DNA of 7,842 nt from a bacterium. GTDB taxonomy: Bacteria > Cyanobacteriota > Vampirovibrionia > Obscuribacterales > Obscuribacteraceae. Under the pieces are notes generated by a model that worked only from the letters and a program-made list of their open reading frames with translations, did not search any database and was not told the origin of the DNA. Each line of letters begins with the position of its first letter. The first letter of the stretch is position 1. Position numbers and translations under genes: made by a program. Shown piece by piece: positions 5,880 through 7,842 of this stretch. The stretch spans positions 1-7,842 of the forward strand of contig JAUIJG010000248.1 of assembly GCA_030431355.1 (NCBI GenBank). Reading direction: 5' to 3'.

Positions 5880-7154
5880 ATGACAGCTCAAAACACTAAC
5901 TCCAACAATAACGGCAATACCCCCTGTACCAACGACCTGAGTGACTACGCGGACTTCGGCTTCGCCACCGCCGCCATTCACGCAGGTCAGGAAGCAGACC
6001 CCACCACAGGCGCCCTGGTCACGCCCATATTCCAGACTTCAACCTTTGTCCAAGAAGGCATAGGGGAGAACAAAGGCTATATCTACGCCCGCTCCCATAA
6101 TCCTACCCGCACGGCGCTGGAGAAAGCCCTGGCGGAGCTGGAAGGAGCCAAATATGGACTGGCTACATCATCCGGTCTAGCCGCAGCTTCCACTGTCATA
6201 AATACTCTCTCGGCAGGGGACCATGTCATCTGCGGCGAGGACGTATACGGCGGTGTTTATCGCCTATTCGAGAAGGTTTATAGACGTTTCGGAATCGAGT
6301 TTACCTATGTAGATGCTCGCAATCTGGAAGCCCTGGAAGCCGAAGTGAAAGAGAACACAAAACTGGTCTGGATAGAGAGTCCCACCAATCCACTGCTGAG
6401 ACTTGCCGACATCAAAGCCATCGCCGGGATCACCAGGAAGCATGGTCTCACCTTTGTGGTAGACAACACCTTCGCGACACCATATTTGCAGAAGCCCCTT
6501 TGCCTGGGAGCCGACATTGTCATCCATAGCACGACCAAATATATCAGCGGTCATAGCGATGTCATCGGTGGTGCGGTGATAACCGATAGAGATGATCTAT
6601 ATGAAGATCTTCAATTCAATCATAATGCAGTCGGCGCGGTCCCGGGACCATTCGACTGCTTTCTTGTCTTGCGCGGTCTCAAGACCCTTTCGGCAAGAAT
6701 AAGAGAACATCAAAGGAATGCCACAGCCATCGCCGAATATCTCGACAGACACCCTGCGGTGGAAGCGGTCTACTATCCGGGATTGAGTTCCCATCCCCAG
6801 TATGACCTGGCCAAAAAACAGATGAGAGGTCCCGGCGGGGTTGTCTCCTGTGTTCTGAAAGGTGGCTATGAAGCAGCAGCCCATGTGGTCAAGCATACAA
6901 AACTATTTCAACTGGCCGAGAGCCTGGGCGGAGTCAAGTCTCTAATCTGCCAGCCGGCCTCCATGACCCACAAGCCGATTCCAAAAGAGATCAGAGAGAA
7001 GAGCGGTATTGTGGATGGTTTGATCAGACTCTCCGTAGGTCTGGAAGAGACCGAAGATTTGATCAAAGATCTCGAAGCTGTATTGCCCAGAGAAGAAGAA
7101 CTGAACAAAGCAAAAGCTGACAAAGAGCTGGTTTCAGCCGGAGGTCGAAAATGA
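5880..7154 (+). CDS. metB: Cystathionine gamma-synthase/lyase family PLP enzyme
   Basis: 424 aa, Cys/Met-metabolism PLP enzyme (fold type I, cytoplasmic, tetrameric in the family). Cystathionine gamma-synthase joins cysteine to an activated homoserine in methionine synthesis; close relatives are gamma-lyases or sulfhydrylases. Visible sites: YARSHNPT (69-76, Tyr69 and Arg71 contact the PLP phosphate of a neighbouring subunit), SSGL (97-100), Asp195 (VDNTFATPYLQ; pairs with the PLP ring nitrogen) and the Schiff-base Lys220 in HSTTKYISGHSDVIGG. Near the C-terminus LGGVKSL has Lys353 where many synthases and lyases have Glu. The N-terminus has an extra, Asn-rich, low-complexity stretch of about 25 residues and the C-terminus a charged tail. 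The overlap with an aspartate kinase gene and the Met-rich leader favour a synthase role over a lyase one. Family is secure; exact reaction less so. Confidence 0.88.
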   Translation: MTAQNTNSNNNGNTPCTNDLSDYADFGFATAAIHAGQEADPTTGALVTPIFQTSTFVQEGIGENKGYIYARSHNPTRTALEKALAELEGAKYGLATSSGLAAASTVINTLSAGDHVICGEDVYGGVYRLFEKVYRRFGIEFTYVDARNLEALEAEVKENTKLVWIESPTNPLLRLADIKAIAGITRKHGLTFVVDNTFATPYLQKPLCLGADIVIHSTTKYISGHSDVIGGAVITDRDDLYEDLQFNHNAVGAVPGPFDCFLVLRGLKTLSARIREHQRNATAIAEYLDRHPAVEAVYYPGLSSHPQYDLAKKQMRGPGGVVSCVLKGGYEAAAHVVKHTKLFQLAESLGGVKSLICQPASMTHKPIPKEIREKSGIVDGLIRLSVGLEETEDLIKDLEAVLPREEELNKAKADKELVSAGGRK

Positions 7155-7842
7155 AGATCAGCGTCCTTAAATTTGGCGGCACCTCGGTCAAGTCCGTGGC
7201 ACGCATCAGCCATGTGGCATCGGTCATAGCTGCCGACCCGGCCGAAAAGAAGATCGTGGTGCTCTCGGCCATGGGTGATACCACAGACTATCTATTACGC
7301 CTGGCAAAACAATGTTCCGAGCTACCGGACAAAAGGGAACTCGACCTGCTTCTCTCCAGTGGGGAGCAGGTGAGCACCTCGCTTCTGTCGATTAAACTGC
7401 GGGAATTTGGGGTGAACGCAAGGGCATATACCGGGCAACAGCTCGGTATATGCACCGACAGCAGCCATACGGAAGCACGCATCAAAGAGATAAATAAAGA
7501 GCTGCTTCTATCAAAACTGGAAAAATGTGATGTTTTAATCGCAGCTGGGTTCCAGGGCATAGACCAACTCGGAGAGATCACTACCCTGGGTCGTGGCGGT
7601 TCGGATACTTCGGCGGTGGCCCTGGCTGCTTGTGTCGGCTCAAACGTGTGTGAAATCTACACCGATGTGGACGGAATATACACCGCTGATCCCAATACCG
7701 TCAAATCTGCGGTGATTCGCAAAGAGGTCAGCTACAAAGAAGCAACCTTGCTTGCTTACTCAGGCGCCCAGGTGATTCACCCAAGAGCGGTGGAGTTGGC
7801 AGCCGACTATGACATTCAAATCAATATAAGAAACACTTTTAA
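7151..7842 (+). CDS. lysC: Aspartate kinase, 3' end beyond the window
   Basis: 230 residues are visible from ATG 7151 with no stop before the window ends; family members have about 400-460. It phosphorylates aspartate, the first step toward lysine, threonine and methionine. Motifs: KFGGTSV (7-13, ATP/aspartate site), SSGEQVS, AAGFQGID, GRGGSDTSA (147-155), YTDVDGIYTADP (170-181) and HPRAVELA. The visible part is the catalytic kinase domain; the regulatory ACT domains would lie beyond the edge, so feedback type (Lys, Thr or none) cannot be judged, nor whether a homoserine dehydrogenase domain is fused. The ATG overlaps the metB TGA (ATGA), so the two are co-translated, recalling E. coli metBL. 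The leader attenuator would control both. Confidence 0.93.
   Translation, partial: MKISVLKFGGTSVKSVARISHVASVIAADPAEKKIVVLSAMGDTTDYLLRLAKQCSELPDKRELDLLLSSGEQVSTSLLSIKLREFGVNARAYTGQQLGICTDSSHTEARIKEINKELLLSKLEKCDVLIAAGFQGIDQLGEITTLGRGGSDTSAVALAACVGSNVCEIYTDVDGIYTADPNTVKSAVIRKEVSYKEATLLAYSGAQVIHPRAVELAADYDIQINIRNTF

Noticed and set aside
1..7842. CRISPR array, insertion sequence, tRNA or rRNA
   Set aside because: No regularly spaced repeats, transposase, terminal inverted repeats, or tRNA/rRNA-like segments were seen.

Overview
The window is bacterial chromosome of middling GC content. Genes are tightly packed, stops and starts overlap (ATGA), and ribosome sites are of the AAGGA type. Nothing fixes the taxon. 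WG-repeat protein, thioredoxin and ABC genes beside a metB-lysC pair would fit a free-living, methionine-prototrophic bacterium, but I do not assign a lineage.

Left block (1-4491, + strand): an apparent five-gene operon. It holds a WG-repeat protein that is probably cut by the window start, an ABC ATPase that seems to lack an ATG/GTG/TTG start, an ABC-2 type permease, a membrane-anchored or secreted protein with two thioredoxin folds, and a maltose/nodulation-type O-acetyltransferase. The last four genes overlap end to start, so they are probably translated together. The ATPase and permease form an exporter or membrane-remodelling transporter of unknown substrate; the thioredoxin protein probably works outside the cytoplasmic membrane.

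Middle (4492-5502): a convergent gap with three hairpins, one of them a likely terminator, and then a GNAT acetyltransferase on the - strand.

Right block (5503-7842, + strand): a metB-type cystathionine gamma-synthase/lyase gene overlaps an aspartate kinase gene that runs off the window. They are preceded by about 380 bases of leader. This leader is the most interesting part of the window. It contains a short in-frame ORF, read as about 33 codons, with the run TTTMTMAMSM, so Met and Thr codons alternate, and a stop at 5769-5771. Right after the last Met codon comes a hairpin (5715-5744). Its 3' arm can instead pair with the 5' arm of a strong intrinsic terminator (5800-5831), which lies just upstream of metB. 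Peptide, protector, antiterminator and terminator are laid out as in the trp/his/thr attenuators, but with Met (and Thr) as the sensed amino acids. I infer ribosome-mediated transcription attenuation of a methionine/aspartate-family operon. I do not know a described attenuator of this kind, and I could not search for one.
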